Source: Marsupella aquatica (taxonomy: Eukaryota > Marchantiophyta). From it: a DNA stretch of 64,000 nucleotides. How positions within the stretch are numbered: position 1 is the first letter of the stretch; each line of letters opens with the position of its first letter. The translations under genes were made by a program, and so were the position numbers. The stretch covers positions 9,548,001 through 9,612,000 of the forward strand of contig OZ316895.1 in the NCBI GenBank assembly GCA_973895155.1. Direction: 5' to 3'. This document shows positions 1-12,600 of this stretch, in pieces. The notes beneath the pieces were generated by a model. That model was not told the DNA's origin. It did not search any database and saw only the letters and a list, made by a program, of their open reading frames with translations.

Positions 1-3000
1 TAGCTGTTGTGCCCACTCCTGCAACACCGATCCTTTTTTAGTCTAACGTCCACTATGAACTACCCGGAGTAAGCCTTAGCAACGGAGCTCAATTTAGCGC
101 CTGGAGGTCAACTAAGAATCTCTGGCCAAAGAAATCGAAAGTACTGGAATTGCAACTGTAGTATATGCAAATCGAAGCGAGCAATAACACTTGTCCCCAA
201 GAAATGGCAAGGACTCTTACAGCACCAACCGACGAAAGAATATCTAACGGACCTGTATGTTTGGTAGACACTGGGAAATGCACCAAATAAAGGTCCAAGT
301 ATTCTAGCTGGAGGTTTTTCAAGCTGCAAACCGCTGCCTCCCGAACATGCTTATGATCTGAATTCCACAGCTGTCATTATCCATGTGCAACGAAGTACTG
401 AGTTGGTATTCCGAAATCTGAATGTAAAGCAAATGTACGGAGCGCATCGACAGACTTTGTGGAAACTTAATATCTGATCTAAAAATTGGCCCTAAGTCCA
501 TGTAGATATGAAAACTTTGCTCTACACAGGTCTCTAGGGAAACCTCTGTCCTGTGAACCCTCTAGTGCTAGTAAGTTTTTAGCATGTGGAGAAAAGTAGC
601 TGAGCGTACAAGCCTACAGAAAGTAAATGCAGAGGAGAAAACCTTGGTAGTAATGAAGAGGTCCTCCCGCTTCGCCAGGCCTTTAGCTATGCCTTCCGCT
701 AATGCAGCTCCAACCTCTTTCTCATTCAGATAATCAGCTGCGACCCACGACTGTGTGAATAATCATCCTTCACAGTGTCCCACTTTCGTCCTTTTATGGT
801 TGAAAACACTAACTGAATTGGATAAATTTATGACCACTACTAGTCCAAATCAGGACATAGATAGCAAATATAGAAAAGTTGACTCACTATCCCTTACAGA
901 ACATTTAACAATATGTCACAATAAAATAACATAAAATAAAATAAAATAAAGCTTTCCAAACCATGGCCAACGATACTATTCACCGAAAAATTTCCAACAC
1001 TCACAAAGTTGCGGTAACAGCCGCAGAAATGTAATGCATTTGACAGTGTACATGAGAGACTCTCAGCAGGCCAGAAACCTCTCTCATCAACAAGTAATCC
1101 ATGCAATAAACTCATGAAGGTCCTTCCTTAATCTCACGCGGGTGATGCACGTCCAAGCAATCATCATCATCGTTGAATCACTAGAGTAAAAGCTGTCGCA
1201 CCAGCACAATAATCCCTCTAATGAATTGACTAACTCCACCAAGGGTATTGATTCTCAAAGCCCACCATTGTTATGTAAAACATACTGCTCATGAAACCTA
1301 GTCCTCTGGTCCACTCATCTGTCGCTATTGAGTCTTGGCAGTAATTGTACATTGTTGCTCCCCACCAATGACGTCCCCATGAACTTTACCTTCAATTTTC
1401 TCAGAACACAAGCATGCAGAGGACACTGCTTAGACCACGGATGACAGGGCGTCTTTACATATATTGCAGCTCATTGGCAACCAACCCACATACTCGTCCC
1501 ACAACCTTGGCAGTGAAGAATTCTATTAACTTTGCAAGCTACATAGATATGCCAACGAATTGGCACAGGTTAGGATGCATGCGTCGCGAACTAAGTCGAC
1601 CCTCCACGTCTTCTTTCCTTACCAGCGCAGTCAAAATGACGGTATCCTAGTCGCAGAGCTTCCAGAAGAAGATCATGAACGCTCTCCCCTGCACGCCATA
1701 CGCCCAATCCTACAATCGGCATCTTGTGTCCATTATTCAGAGTGATACTTGTCTGGTGCGCCATCTTGCTTGCCTCTTTTCCCTCTGAACCGCCAACACT
1801 TAGCCTCTCCTCCTTCAGCTGTGAAAATACCTGTACACCAGATTCCCTGATGAGAACTCAGCAAGACCAGCGCCTTTCAGTCTATTATGCGTTACAACGC
1901 ATCCAACACTCTTGATAAAACTACTGACGTTGTGAAGCGATCAGACAGGTGGGCAGCTACTGACTCTTGTGCTCCTTCCCGGCCGAAGCAAGGAGGAGGA
2001 GTGCAGCCGGGTCGGAGAAACAGAGCGGTTGTTGAACACAACACAGGAGATCTTTCCAGCAGTAGCGACGCTATGATGATGCCAAGAAGGATAGCAAGAA
2101 GGGACGGGAAGGTTGCCGCGAATGCATTGTGGCAGCAGCTTCTTGTGGGCACCACGAGAAGAAAGAAGAGAGAGGACAGCAGCACTGTGGCGAGCACCAC
2201 AGATTGAATCCATTGCCCGCATTCACCAATTGTTGTCCTCTGGACTCTGGTACATTCAAAAACGACAGAAGCGAGCTAGACGACACAAATCAAACCCACC
2301 CAGAATAGAGAGCTACAAGAATTGCCAATTAATTAACAAGCAAGCGAGTGTGAATCACTCAACCGGAGTAAAGAATAGGAGCGTTTGAGCGTCACCTCAA
2401 GGTTTTCGAAACTTGAAGACAGAAATGGCAATCGATTTGATGAAAGATAAACGCAAAACGAGCATTCCGTGGAGCTGGAAGGCAGTATATGCCACAGTAT
2501 CCCCTGCTCTAGACTGCATGGGTTCAACTCATCTGCCCACATCAGCTGCCGCACCTGACTCAGATCCCACGTCCAAGCAAGATTTCAAGGGTCATCCACC
2601 AATCTGGTTTACCCATCTGGCAAGTTGTGGTACCCTTGTAAAATGGTCCAGTTACAGTATTCTGGTGGGTAAGGGGTTCCTAAGCACAGGGTGAAATCTA
2701 GGATGGTTGGCGACAAATAGTTGCACGTACCATACGTACCTACCGTACTAGTGTAGATTGAGGTTAGCCCCTAGAACACGGCTCCCGTTGAAGTAGGAGA
2801 GTCACAAACCCAATCATGGTAAGTGCCAAAAATATATCTTTGTGATGTATCTTCTAGTAATATTCTAGGCATCTTGGTGTAAGCACTGACTTTTCTTAGA
2901 ATAAGTATTTTACAATTGTTATTATGTAAGTTTAGATTTGTCTTATGATAGTCTTTTCTTAGTATTTAATCCATTCCATATTGGAGGTAAACCCCTTTAT

Positions 3001-3179
3001 GAATTTTTTATTTGTAATCTTGTACATGTATCCCCTTTATATGACTTTTGCAACTTTTTGCTTTCTCAAAAAGTTGCAACTTTTTGCTTTCTCAAGGTGC
3101 AAAGTTCAACTCTGAGTTTGCAAAACCACGGGAGTTTTTTGTAATGAGGGGAATTGCAAACATTCATTCTGAAATGTGT
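1..3179. other. No recognisable gene; old intergenic sequence
   Basis: Only short open frames without family resemblance occur here, on both strands, and none has a convincing exon structure. A short A-rich simple repeat built on AAAAT lies near 918-953. Composition is mixed and shows no long open frame, terminal repeat or RNA gene that I can recognise. Confidence 0.5.
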
Positions 3180-3516
3180 GATCCATTGGAATATTATTAT
3201 AAGAATATGCTTTAATAATTACTTTCACAAAAGAATTTATTTATTAGATATTTTCACACTCCCATCTAACAGAGGATAGACAGGATAGACATCATGCTCT
3301 GGAGCATGCAATTCTATGTAAGCTAGGTAGCGGGTAGCCACAAGGGGACAATACCTCGTGATCCATTGGAATATTATTATAAGAATATGCTTTAATAATT
3401 ACTTTCACAGGAAGAATTTATTTTCACAGGCCCATCTAACAAAGGATAGACATCCTGCTCTGGAGCATGCAATTCTATGTAGGGTAGCAGGTAGCCGCAA
3501 GGGGACAATAACCCGG
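3180..3516. repeat. Two-copy tandem duplication, about 160-180 bp unit
   Basis: Unit one (3180-3359) and unit two (3360-3516) both begin with GATCCATTGGAATATTATTA and share the block around CTCTGGAGCATGCAATTC and the block ending CAAGGGGACAATA. Unit two is shorter through small internal deletions. The head-to-tail arrangement indicates a local tandem duplication. Confidence 0.9.
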
Positions 3517-3638
3517 GATCCGATAGAGACCCTGACCAGGAAGGAGAGAGGATAAAACCAGTGCCCCAAAGCGGGTCAGCCAGGGGTTGAGTTTATAATC
3601 AATACTCTCACCACTACACACCTCTTCCGCCCCGCTGC

Positions 3639-3676
3639 ACCCCCCACCCCCCCCCCCCCCCCCCACACACACACAT
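3639..3676. repeat. Poly-C tract followed by CA repeat
   Basis: A run of more than twenty C residues, broken once by an A, passes directly into an alternating CA tract. It is simple sequence, and its exact length may be unreliable in an assembly. Confidence 0.9.
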
Positions 3677-4679
3677 ACCCTCCACGCCCCTTGCGTGTGG
3701 AGGGAGGATTCCAGGGACCTCTGGGTTATAGGCTCATCCTTTGGCCAGCTGACCAAAGCCAGTTGGTTTCATTCACAAGAAGAAATGATTGTTCCTTTAT
3801 GGGCAACGCAACAAGGCCACTCCGGCATTTTCTGACTTAATTAAACCACCACTGTCCACATAAAAGGAGAAGTGTCCAATACTTCTCACTTTTTCACATT
3901 CTTCTCCTATAGGGTGAGACTTTGCTCCACAGTTTCAAGAAAAAAGGTCTAAAAATGGTGAAACCTGGTGGATTCAGGTTTTGTCAAGGACAGTGGCGCT
4001 TTAAGAGCTGGGTTTAAGAGTCCACCAAGATGTCATTGGGACTCAATAGAGCGCTCTCACTGCCGCTCATCACAGGTTCTTATTGGGTGCATGTCAGAGT
4101 ATGTGTCACTGACATACAAAGAACACCACCTCACCACACAGCACGGCGTAGTTGGGACCAAAAAAGAGGCAATTTAGCAAAAGCTCTTGGAACAGCAGCT
4201 ACCCAAGCTCATTTTGGACACGCAGCAACAACAAGAGGCAGGGTAGTTTTCAAACAGAAGGAGGAACAGCAAGTGTTGGGGAGGGAGCAAAAATAGGGAA
4301 CGTCAACATTACACACAGGAAATGTAGAGGGAGGTGAAACATTGTGCGGGGACAATTACTCAAATTATCTCCTGATTGTGTGCTGCTGTTTCAATAACTT
4401 TCCAAGTTGATCTCCTATGTGAAGTTGTTTTCCATTGCTCAAAGACTTAGTCAGAAACACTTGATTTAAAGGGATGCTCTCTTGAATGACACAACTGCAT
4501 CCAGCTATTTTTGGATTGTACTAGCCCTGACTACCCGTTCTTTGAACAAGAATAGAAGGGAGGGTGTCATGCGCATACACATCGCTACACGACATACATC
4601 GTTTGTCACACACATCCAAACATATCCACAATGCAGCATCACAAACACAAGAGTGGAATACAAGTGGAACTCATGTCCA
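3677..4679. other. No gene recognised
   Basis: Short frames only. I see no conserved domain, inverted repeat or RNA gene in this stretch. Confidence 0.4.
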
Positions 4680-6290
4680 CACATGTCCACACTAGTACAG
4701 AATTCACCCTTAATCCAATTCTCCTCAAATCAGACCCCTTCGGCGGATTGTTGCAGTTTTTACCAATGTTCTGATTGAAGTCGCATCGTATCATCCAATC
4801 CCCAAACAATCGGGTTAGCGTTATCGGACCGAGATTGGACTTGTCCAATTAAACTAGTATCGGAAAGACACATTCAATTCAAAAGAAATGGCAAACAATT
4901 GTCCAATTATGTGAGAATGGCATGACCATTTCCAAGTACTTCGCAATCGGAAACTATTGTGCTATTGTACTACAATGGGACAGGGGTCCCAATTAGAATC
5001 AAATCAAAAATTGAAGTGCGATTACCCCAATCGGTGGCCCTAGCGCTGCCCCGGCCTGATCCTACTCCTCTACGGGTTGCATATCACTAGCTAACTGGTG
5101 TATTCTTTTGTGTGAGGCTTCAAGTCTTAGCCAGATTGTGGGCTACTAGAGAAGTCAGGTCACCCATCCCAAACACTATTCCTCTCAATAGGTGCTTAAC
5201 TTCCTAGTTCTTAGCTCTTGCGTTGTACATGCAACCTTAGGCACATTTGATGTTTCTTATAGAGTGCCTTGGGTTTTTATACACCTCTGAGTTCATTTAG
5301 ATCCACAGTTTGGGCCAATTCTTGATGAATTCTTGCGTATCATGACATTGGGTTGCGTGGTCAATTATGAAAGCTCTATGTTGACCATATGGGAACAAAT
5401 TTACCTATCAATGTTAGATCGCCAAACAAACCAATGTCCTCCTCAAATTGCTACAATTCCTTTTGGGGCGTGGTTAAGTTCATTTAGGGATACAATATAT
5501 ATAGAATTTTGACCTAGATGACAATGAAGACAACTGTTTTTGTTGACCGCAAGAATTTTTTTTCATCGAGTCAAAAGGCTTTGACTTACAATTTAACGAA
5601 AACTTTTGGTAACCATTATAGGGTAGTGCATTGTAAAGATAGGAATGGCCATTGGCATAAGATTTCTCATCCTAGGAACACAGACTACAAAGGCTATGCT
5701 ACACATGATTCAAGACCGGTCAATACTTTCCATGAGCAAATGAGGGATGACGCCCTGGCCTTGCCAAAGGTTCCAATTCTAAATGAATCGTAGACACACT
5801 TCCAATTCCCAAAGAGTTGGACCACAAAGTCCATTGCACCAACAATTGGACCAAGACCTCATTGTATTTGTATTGCAAATATGAATCCCATTGCCTACCA
5901 CTTGGAAACAATTGTCCAATCCTGAAAACCTTGGAATATCCAATTCCATGCGCATTGAAAACTTCCAATTTGTATTGAATGGCAACTTCCAATTCTAATT
6001 TGATCGGAAAACGTGCTTACATTTTTCTTTGGAAAGGGGTTCCAATTCATCTAGCATTGGAGAAGAATCGGACCAAGCGGTCCAATTGTTTCTGGCTTGG
6101 ACAAACAATCCAACTTTTCCTACATCGATCGTAGTGACGGCCCGTTTGTGATTGGGTTGGAATGGTGATAGTCCGATTCTAGTTTAATGGCAAGGTCCGA
6201 TACACGTTGGCTTGGACGGTTGGATCGTACATCCAATTAGAATAGAATCGGAAACCTTGGCATCATCGGAAAGTGAGAATCGGACTAGGC
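4680..6290. repeat. Non-coding stretch dense in CCAATT / AATTGG motifs
   Basis: At least a dozen CCAATT or AATTGG hexamers occur, usually as TCCAATT with a following C or A, for example near 4711, 4846, 4897, 5773, 5800, 5840, 5939, 5966, 5990, 6039, 6081 and 6232. Spacing is irregular, so it is not a simple tandem array. A 91-codon plus-strand frame at 5518-5793 sits inside but has no recognisable domain. Decayed satellite or remnant transposon end are possible origins. Confidence 0.5.
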
Positions 6291-6494
6291 CCCAAAATGT
6301 ACTAGTGCCAAAACCCACAATCGCCCCCCTAGCTGGGAGTAAGGTCCCCTAACTCTAGCTAGCCATGAGTTCTACAAGGCTGATATACACCTTTTTAAGT
6401 GTGAAGATCAGGAGGTCAGGTGCAAGTGAGCCCCATCAATCACCTTCCTGCAATCCATATCGACCAAGAGAACACAAATGATAACTAGTCGGCT

Positions 6495-6779
6495 TCACCG
6501 ACACTGAGGACACAACCATGATCCACTAGGAATCACCTGCAATGATGGTGTCAAACATGACATGTGCCATCCTCCAGAACACTTATCACAAATCAACATG
6601 GTAGCTGCTCCCTGAGCAGATCCACACAACATACATTTCAAGCCAGCGCGAACATGTGTCAGGCTTGGATCTACTGTACCATCAATGTTGGGAAGGTGAC
6701 ATGGTACACAGTTGCGCACATGATCCTTCCAAACCATACCATCGCGTCCCTCCAACATCAGGACACCAGAAGGCAACAC
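6495..6779 (-). CDS. PHD zinc-finger fragment
   Basis: This 94-codon frame ends in a PHD finger. The ordered ligands are CMLC, a CDKC pair, a WHMSC pair and a final CPQC, with the W and the P..GSWLCPQC ending typical of PHD domains. PHD fingers read histone H3 tails in nuclear proteins, and some transposon proteins also carry them. The frame stops straight after the last cysteine pair. No start context or partner exon is clear, so this is probably one exon or a remnant of a larger protein. The frame upstream on the same strand (6859-7230) could belong to the same unit but shows no known domain. Confidence 0.6.
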   Translation of the reverse strand: MLPSGVLMLEGRDGMVWKDHVRNCVPCHLPNIDGTVDPSLTHVRAGLKCMLCGSAQGAATMLICDKCSGGWHMSCLTPSLQVIPSGSWLCPQCR

Positions 6780-6858
6780 TTCACGCTATCCAAGTGACCG
6801 TATTTTCTGGTAAGAGCATGTTGGCTCTTATAAAGTCAACCTTGCATGCCCATAAGTT

Positions 6859-7230
6859 CTACACTAAAACCAAAATGATAACTCTTGTAAGAAGGGTTGT
6901 TGGTATTAAGAAAGGTTCAGGTGAAACTAATATACTATTAAATCCTACTTCACCATACTTGCGGATCAATACATCTTGGAAACTAATTTTTCTATGACAT
7001 ACAATCCTAATATCTCCAAGAGAAAATGAAATAGGAATGTCATCTTGACTCCTATTTAGATCCATGACTTCAATAAAGAACAAAGATAATGCACTCCACT
7101 CCTCTCGGTAAGACACCACTGGGTATACTATTGACTCATTAGAACTCATAACAGCAGTTGCAAATTGAGCTCCAAAGTGATAAGTTAAATTTTGCCTCAT
7201 GGATGGCTTGTCTAAAAGATGGACTCTAAC
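6859..7230 (-). pseudogene. Unidentified ORF cut by insertion of element B
   Basis: An open minus-strand frame runs from inside the left LTR of element B to 6859, so its apparent N-terminus is LTR sequence and only about 120 codons belong to the older DNA. I recognise no domain. The CTAAC target duplication at 7226-7230 marks the break; the sequence once upstream of it resumes at 43165. In that frame the upstream side meets a stop within a few codons, so either the exon began near the break or the gene was already decayed. Confidence 0.35.
7226..7230. repeat. Target-site duplication of element B, left copy (CTAAC)
   Basis: CTAAC directly precedes the left LTR and is repeated exactly at 43160-43164 after the right LTR, as expected for a 5-bp duplication made by a Ty3/gypsy integrase. 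Confidence 0.85.
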
Positions 7231-8723
7231 AGTGGTGAACCTAGCCACCCAACGCCCTCACCAATCCCAATACTTGCGCCTAAGTGCCTTTGGTGCCCGA
7301 ACGCCTCCACGGAATACCTTGAGCAAGCATCCAAGTGCCTCTAGCACCACCTGCGGCCCCTCTCCATACGAAGCCGCACTTGCTCACCTACACGACCGCT
7401 ACTCAACGGTCCTCATTGTCTGCACAAGCAACCAAGCACCTCGGTAAGTAACCCCTCTAGATCTAGAACTCGCCAAGTCTAGCATCCTAACTCAAGCTCA
7501 ACAGACATTGGTAAATAGGTCAGTGATAGGTCCTCCCGATGCCATAAGCCGGAACCAAAACCCACGCCCACTGTCTGTCCAAGACAGCTCCTTCCGTGGG
7601 CACGGCCCGGGTTCCTCCTTGTACCTATCCATCACCAACTGACCGTCCTGACCTCAGGACATGCTCATGGCCCAAATAGCGTAGCTTATCCTAAAGCTTG
7701 TCCCAAGCTTGTCTCAATACGTTGGGATAGAATGGCCTTGACTCTAATAACCGCTCCCGGTTTGCCCCACTGATGATCTAGGGACCGAGCGCCCTTGGGA
7801 CTCAGCCTCCATACCTACTTGGCCTTGCCTCCCCAACGCAAGCTCCCTTGGGAGGCTGAACGCAGCTTGGCTGCTATTCGGTAGGATTTGGCAAGCGAGC
7901 GAGCTAACACCCGCAAACCACGAGAACCCATGGCACCCTCAGACCCCTTTGAGCTCAAGAGGGCGTAGCCCTCTTCAAGAGATTTCTAACGCACCCAAGA
8001 AGTCCTCCAACAAACTTCCCGTTGGGAAGATATCGCCATTTCCGTTTGGCGGTTTCCCTTAGTGTCGCGACGGCCGCGGCTCATGACTTCGGCTCGGCCT
8101 TAGCCCCCAGGTTGACACCACTCCCCTCATATATGCTTCTGGAGACCTGCCACCCCCGGGCCAACTTTGGTCCCTAAACATTTGGCCCCCAACCCGGATC
8201 CCATCGCGCATAATGGGCGCGTCACCAACTGGCAACGCCCATAACTTTCTTGATAGGCATCCGCAAGCAGAGTGCCTTAGCCCATTGTGACCGGGCCGAC
8301 CCAGTGCTCATGCCTAGGCCCTCAGGTCTGATCGCTGCTCGGGGCCCCTGACCGGCCCAACCCGGATCGGGCCACAACTTGCGCCCCAAGCGTCCGTTGC
8401 CAATGGCGTCAACTCCATTGGCCTTGGGCCCAAGAGGAGCTCACTCCCAAGCCCTCAGAACTCAAAGTCCATCCGACGGTCCGGACGGCCATCCTTGAGC
8501 CCAGCCCTTTTGCCTTGACCCAACCAGCCATAGGCCAGTCCAAGTCCTTAGTGTGTGTCCCCAGCTTGGCCCCTTGCCTCGCTAGTGCCATGTCTCATTG
8601 CCCACAAGTCTCCCCGTGCTAAGTCCTCCCCAGATGGCCTATCCGTGCCTGGACCATAAGGGAGCTCGGCGTCGAAGTCAGCAACGCCAGAGCTAAGTGT
8701 TAAGGTAGTCGAGTTCCGCGACT
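7231..8723 (-). repeat. Element B 3' LTR
   Basis: It aligns along its whole length with 41666-43159. Both copies start AGTGGTG and end GCGACT on the plus strand, giving termini AGT...ACT instead of the usual TG...CA. The inner edge abuts a G-rich tract (minus strand) at 8724-8735. No coding frame inside is credible. Confidence 0.88.
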
Positions 8724-8735
8724 TGCACCCCCCCC
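8724..8735 (-). other. Polypurine tract of element B
   Basis: On the minus strand a run of eight G residues followed by TGCA lies directly before the 3' LTR, the position where plus-strand DNA synthesis is primed in LTR retrotransposons. The TGCA between the G run and the LTR edge defined by the two copies is unusual. Confidence 0.6.
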
Positions 8736-9215
8736 GTAAAAATGGTCACGTCCGCGTGACCTTAGTAAACGTTCCAACACGCCTAGACCACTTTGGGCCT
8801 TAAACATTTTATGAGGTAACAAATGGTTTGCCCATAAGGCTGATGCAAACCAGGTTGGTATGTGCATTCCACACTTAGGAAATTCCAACCTATCCCACTT
8901 ATCCAAGTAGGACGCCAGTCCAAACGGGTAAGCTAACTCCAAACTCGTCGGACCCATTGTCTTCCCCTTGGGGCGCTCCCCTTTGGTTCGAACTAGCCCG
9001 CCCACAGATGTAGGGCGAGCACCATCAACTTCCACTCGCAAAAAGCAATTCAAATCAGCCGCCCAACAACCTCTAGCACCAACGCAATCCGACTTTATCC
9101 TTAAGAGGCCGAGAGGAGTGAAACTAGGATACAACTCACAAAGGTAGCTACAGTTGCCTGTACCAGTTCACAACGGCGGTACGCCGCTTTGCATATGATA
9201 GCTTCCAAGGATCTC
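8736..9215 (-). other. Element B 3' untranslated region
   Basis: This lies between the chromodomain stop and the polypurine tract. A 144-codon minus-strand frame here begins downstream of the pol stop, resembles no family and runs into the LTR, so I treat it as chance. Confidence 0.5.
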
Positions 9216-9247
9216 TTAGGCATTACCCAAATTTTCTTCCGGCTCCC
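9216..9247 (-). pseudogene. End of element B chromodomain, separated by element A
   Basis: Reading on the minus strand, the chromodomain exon that stops at 24723 (ending ...AESTWE) continues here as PEENLGNA and then TAA at 9216-9218. W-E-P-E-E-N-L is the classic end of a chromodomain core. The CTCCC duplication flanking element A explains the split exactly. Confidence 0.9.
9243..9247. repeat. Target-site duplication of element A, left copy (CTCCC)
   Basis: CTCCC at 9243-9247 is repeated at 24723-24727, immediately outside the two LTRs that begin TGTG and end CACA. Confidence 0.95.
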
Positions 9248-9619
9248 TGTGATGCCTAGATAGGAATCACTCGGCCGGTTAAGTGGGTAAAGCAGGAAGG
9301 CACCCTAGGAACACCTTAGTATAGTGACAAAACAAGGAAAATATAAACAATTAGGGGCAACCATGGAACCCGGGCAGAGGCCGGAGGTAAGGCTGAGGGT
9401 GAAAACCCGATTAGGGTTAGGGCGCGTTAAGCGTCGGCGGCTAGGAAGGATCAACGGGAAGAAGGACCGGCAGAGGAGAGGGGTAAGGAGCGCTTGCAGG
9501 AGATGATGGCTCATTTGCGAGCACGAACTAGGCAGACGACTACGGGAGGCCAACTACTGTCAGCTGCTTAGGCAAGCACTCGGGGAGAGAGTAGATACGA
9601 CGATCAACCTAAGGAGGGT

Positions 9620-12600
9620 ATGAGCAACGTCAATCAAGCGGCACATTTCTGGGGATGCCTGTTCGAACGGGCAACTGAGTACATCAAGACTTACGAGGAC
9701 GAGGAGTCAGAAAGGGCAGCTCGAGAACGGCAGGAGCTCGCTCGATTGTGGGAGCTGCAGAAGACGGCTTTCTTAGGAGGCGAACTCATCAAGGATGAGT
9801 TCTTGTGGACGCCTACTTCCAATCAATTCGACGATCTTCTGTTTTGCAAAGACAGCGTCGTCGGCATCCGAGAGGCCATCAAGAACTGCAACGACATACA
9901 CTGGGAATTAAAGGGTAGCACGGAAAGGTGGACCCGGGCAACGGTGCTAGGAGAAACCTCCACGGCAGCAGAGATGAAGAGGAAGGGAGCCGTCAACGAT
10001 GAAGCCACCCCGGCAAAAAGAACGAGGTCGGCGGCACCAAAGAAGCCAGCCGAGCAGCAGAGCAGGAGGCAGGGAGAAGCCGAAGAGGAGGAGGTCGATC
10101 CCATCAAGGCCATTCCAACCAGGGATGACACCTGGAAGGGCTGGGCGGCAACCCTACCGGTGGAGGTGCAACTACATTTTGCACGGGAGGAGGATGCATG
10201 CTTTACGGCCATGCAGACCAAGAAGTACCAAGGCTTCATGGCCGGATCCGGCTTGGAGACCTTTGTAAGATTACCATGGCTGAAGCCGGAGGTACCGGAG
10301 TCAGACCTATTAGAATTCGTGGGGTCATGGGAACCCGAGACCAATTGCACGAGGATATATGGGAAGGATTTCTATCTTACTCCCAAGGTGATTGCCGAAG
10401 TGTTTGGCTTGCCGATGGGCAATAAGACCAAAGTTGATACCAGGAAGACCTTGCCTGACAAGGAGTTCCGGTCGTTCCCCGGGCCATCAACGAAGAATGG
10501 CTTCTTCCGGAACACCTGCACCAACCCGCACATAGGAGAGATGATCGACTTCTTGCGAGTGACCATGCATTGTAACTTGCCGAGGGCAGAGATCGGCAAG
10601 GCACAGGTCTATCTGGCAGAAAGGCCAGACCCAAGCCGGGACTACAACGGGTACCTCCTCAACCAATTGAAGAAGATCTTAAAGGAGGAGCAGCAGGTAA
10701 TCGGCATGGGGAGCGTGTCGCGGCTTGGCTATCACATGCCGCTGTTGTGCCGGTATGCCAGAGGTCAGACTTTTGCCCCGGTACTTCCCCTGCAGGTAAG
10801 GGCACCCGAGGAAGCTCCAACGCCGAGGCCGTTGGCTGAGAAGCCTCAACCACCTGTTAGTCCTACGATCGAGCAGGTGTTTAGGCCCAGGAAGGAAGAC
10901 TTGCCGATGCAGCAACCAGGCATGCAGAGTCTGCTGAAACTACTGGAGAAAGAAAAGAAATCGGCATCGGCAACAACAACGGCAACGGCAACAATGCAGG
11001 ACACTACTACAGAGGTAGGCCTACACCGGCTCACAAGAGAAAACCCCTTTGCTGGAGACAAGGAGAGAATCAGGCCGGAATCCAAGCCAGGTGTTCGAAT
11101 GTACGTGGGAACCTCAAGCTCCGAATCGGAGGCAGAATTGCCTGAAGCTCCTACCAACGAAGAGGAGAGGGAGAAGCCGGACATCCAAGAGGTAGAGGAG
11201 GCAGTGGAGGACTGCAGCCATGATAATTCCGGCTATGGGTCGGACCATCACGTTCCAGGAGTAAGGACCTGTGGCCGGTTTGTCCCCACACTTCCAAGGG
11301 TAGTGCGAGGGGACCCCAACCAGCAGAGTAGCCCTGAGTCTCCCCCACCAGATGTTGCTCCCCCGAGCTTCGACGGCATAAAACAGACGGTGCAGGAATT
11401 TCAGGAGCGAATCAAGCAGGAGGAAGAGGCCGCCCTGGCTAAGGAAAAGGATTTACCAGGAGGAGATTGGCCGGAGGACATCAGGCGGCTAGCCGAAAAA
11501 GGAAGCAAACCTCTAGCCACGATTGAAGAGATCCGCAGGACGGCTTGGGAGCAGAGGCCACGATGGGCGATGCCGATCACTTCTACTTACTCCACCTACG
11601 CTAAGAATAGAGCCATGGAGTATGGTGAGATGTGTGGGGAACTTGCGCTCGGCATCTTTGGAGAGGAGTTGGAGGTAGGACCCTTTTTTCATAGGGAGCA
11701 GTTGGAGAAGCACCAATTAGAAGAAGCGGTGGCTTTAGAGAGAAGCAAGAAGGACGAGGTCATTCGGCGGCTTAGGAGGATGGAAGCCGAGATTGAAGAT
11801 CTAAGGGCGGCCAAGAAAGCCCAAGATGAACTGCGGATTAAACGACATGAGCTGAACATCATGCAGGGGCAGTTGGACGCCGCGCAGGCTGATAATCAGA
11901 ATATCAAGGATAAACTGACTCAGACGCAGGAAGAGTTGGCCGACACGATCAAAGAAAGGGAAAAGTGGAAGCAAGAGCTGAAGAATACAGAGGAGGCCCA
12001 CATAACAGCCAACAGCCGGGCCATGGCGGAGACCCAAAGAAAGGAATGGGCGTTGAAAGGGGAGCTCGAAAAAATCCGCGGAGCCCTTGAGCAGAAGGAG
12101 GTCGAGTTAGGGAAATCCTATCAAGGGATTATGGCGCTGCAGCAGGAGCTTGCGTCCCTGACGGCCAGCTTCAAGGCCGACCTAAGGGAGAAGGATGAGA
12201 TGCTCGAACAGACTTACGCCAAGATGAACCAGATAGAGTCTGTCATCATTGCAGAGCTCGACAAGGAGCTAAGAGCAACCCAGGAGGAGAGGGCTACCTT
12301 GAAGAAGGAATTGGAGGAAGCCCACAGGGAGCAGGAGGAGGCCAAAAACGAGCTGGAGGGGGCACGTAAGGACCTGGATGAAACCCAAGAGGAGTTGGAG
12401 GAAATCACGAGGAAGATGGAGAACCTACAGCGGCGGGCCGACAACCAAATAGAGCGGCTGAAGAAACAAGCCGCAGTATTTAAATGCTTAGCTGCAGCAG
12501 GTCCATCTCCTGTTGGGACAAACCAGTTACCAGGGGTGGTAATTGCCGAAGGACAAGCCGCGCCACCTGCACCAGTGCCGGAGGTAAGTGGGAAGGGGAA

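Noticed and set aside
89-5793. Numerous 60-106 codon frames on both strands
   Set aside because: No domain, no codon or splice support, and many overlap in several frames; expected by chance in this length.
8700-9134. 144-codon minus-strand frame after the chromodomain
   Set aside because: It starts after the pol stop, ends in the LTR and resembles nothing; it is likely chance in a GC-rich untranslated region.
9405-9425. TTAGGGTTAGGG as an interstitial telomere
   Set aside because: Fewer than two full repeats, located inside the coding-like 5' part of the LTR and present in every LTR copy.
9823-10350. Minus-strand 175-codon frame opposite the LTR ORF, and similar antisense frames in each LTR copy
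   Set aside because: They mirror a GC-rich, constrained sense frame, have no domain, and recur only because the LTR recurs.
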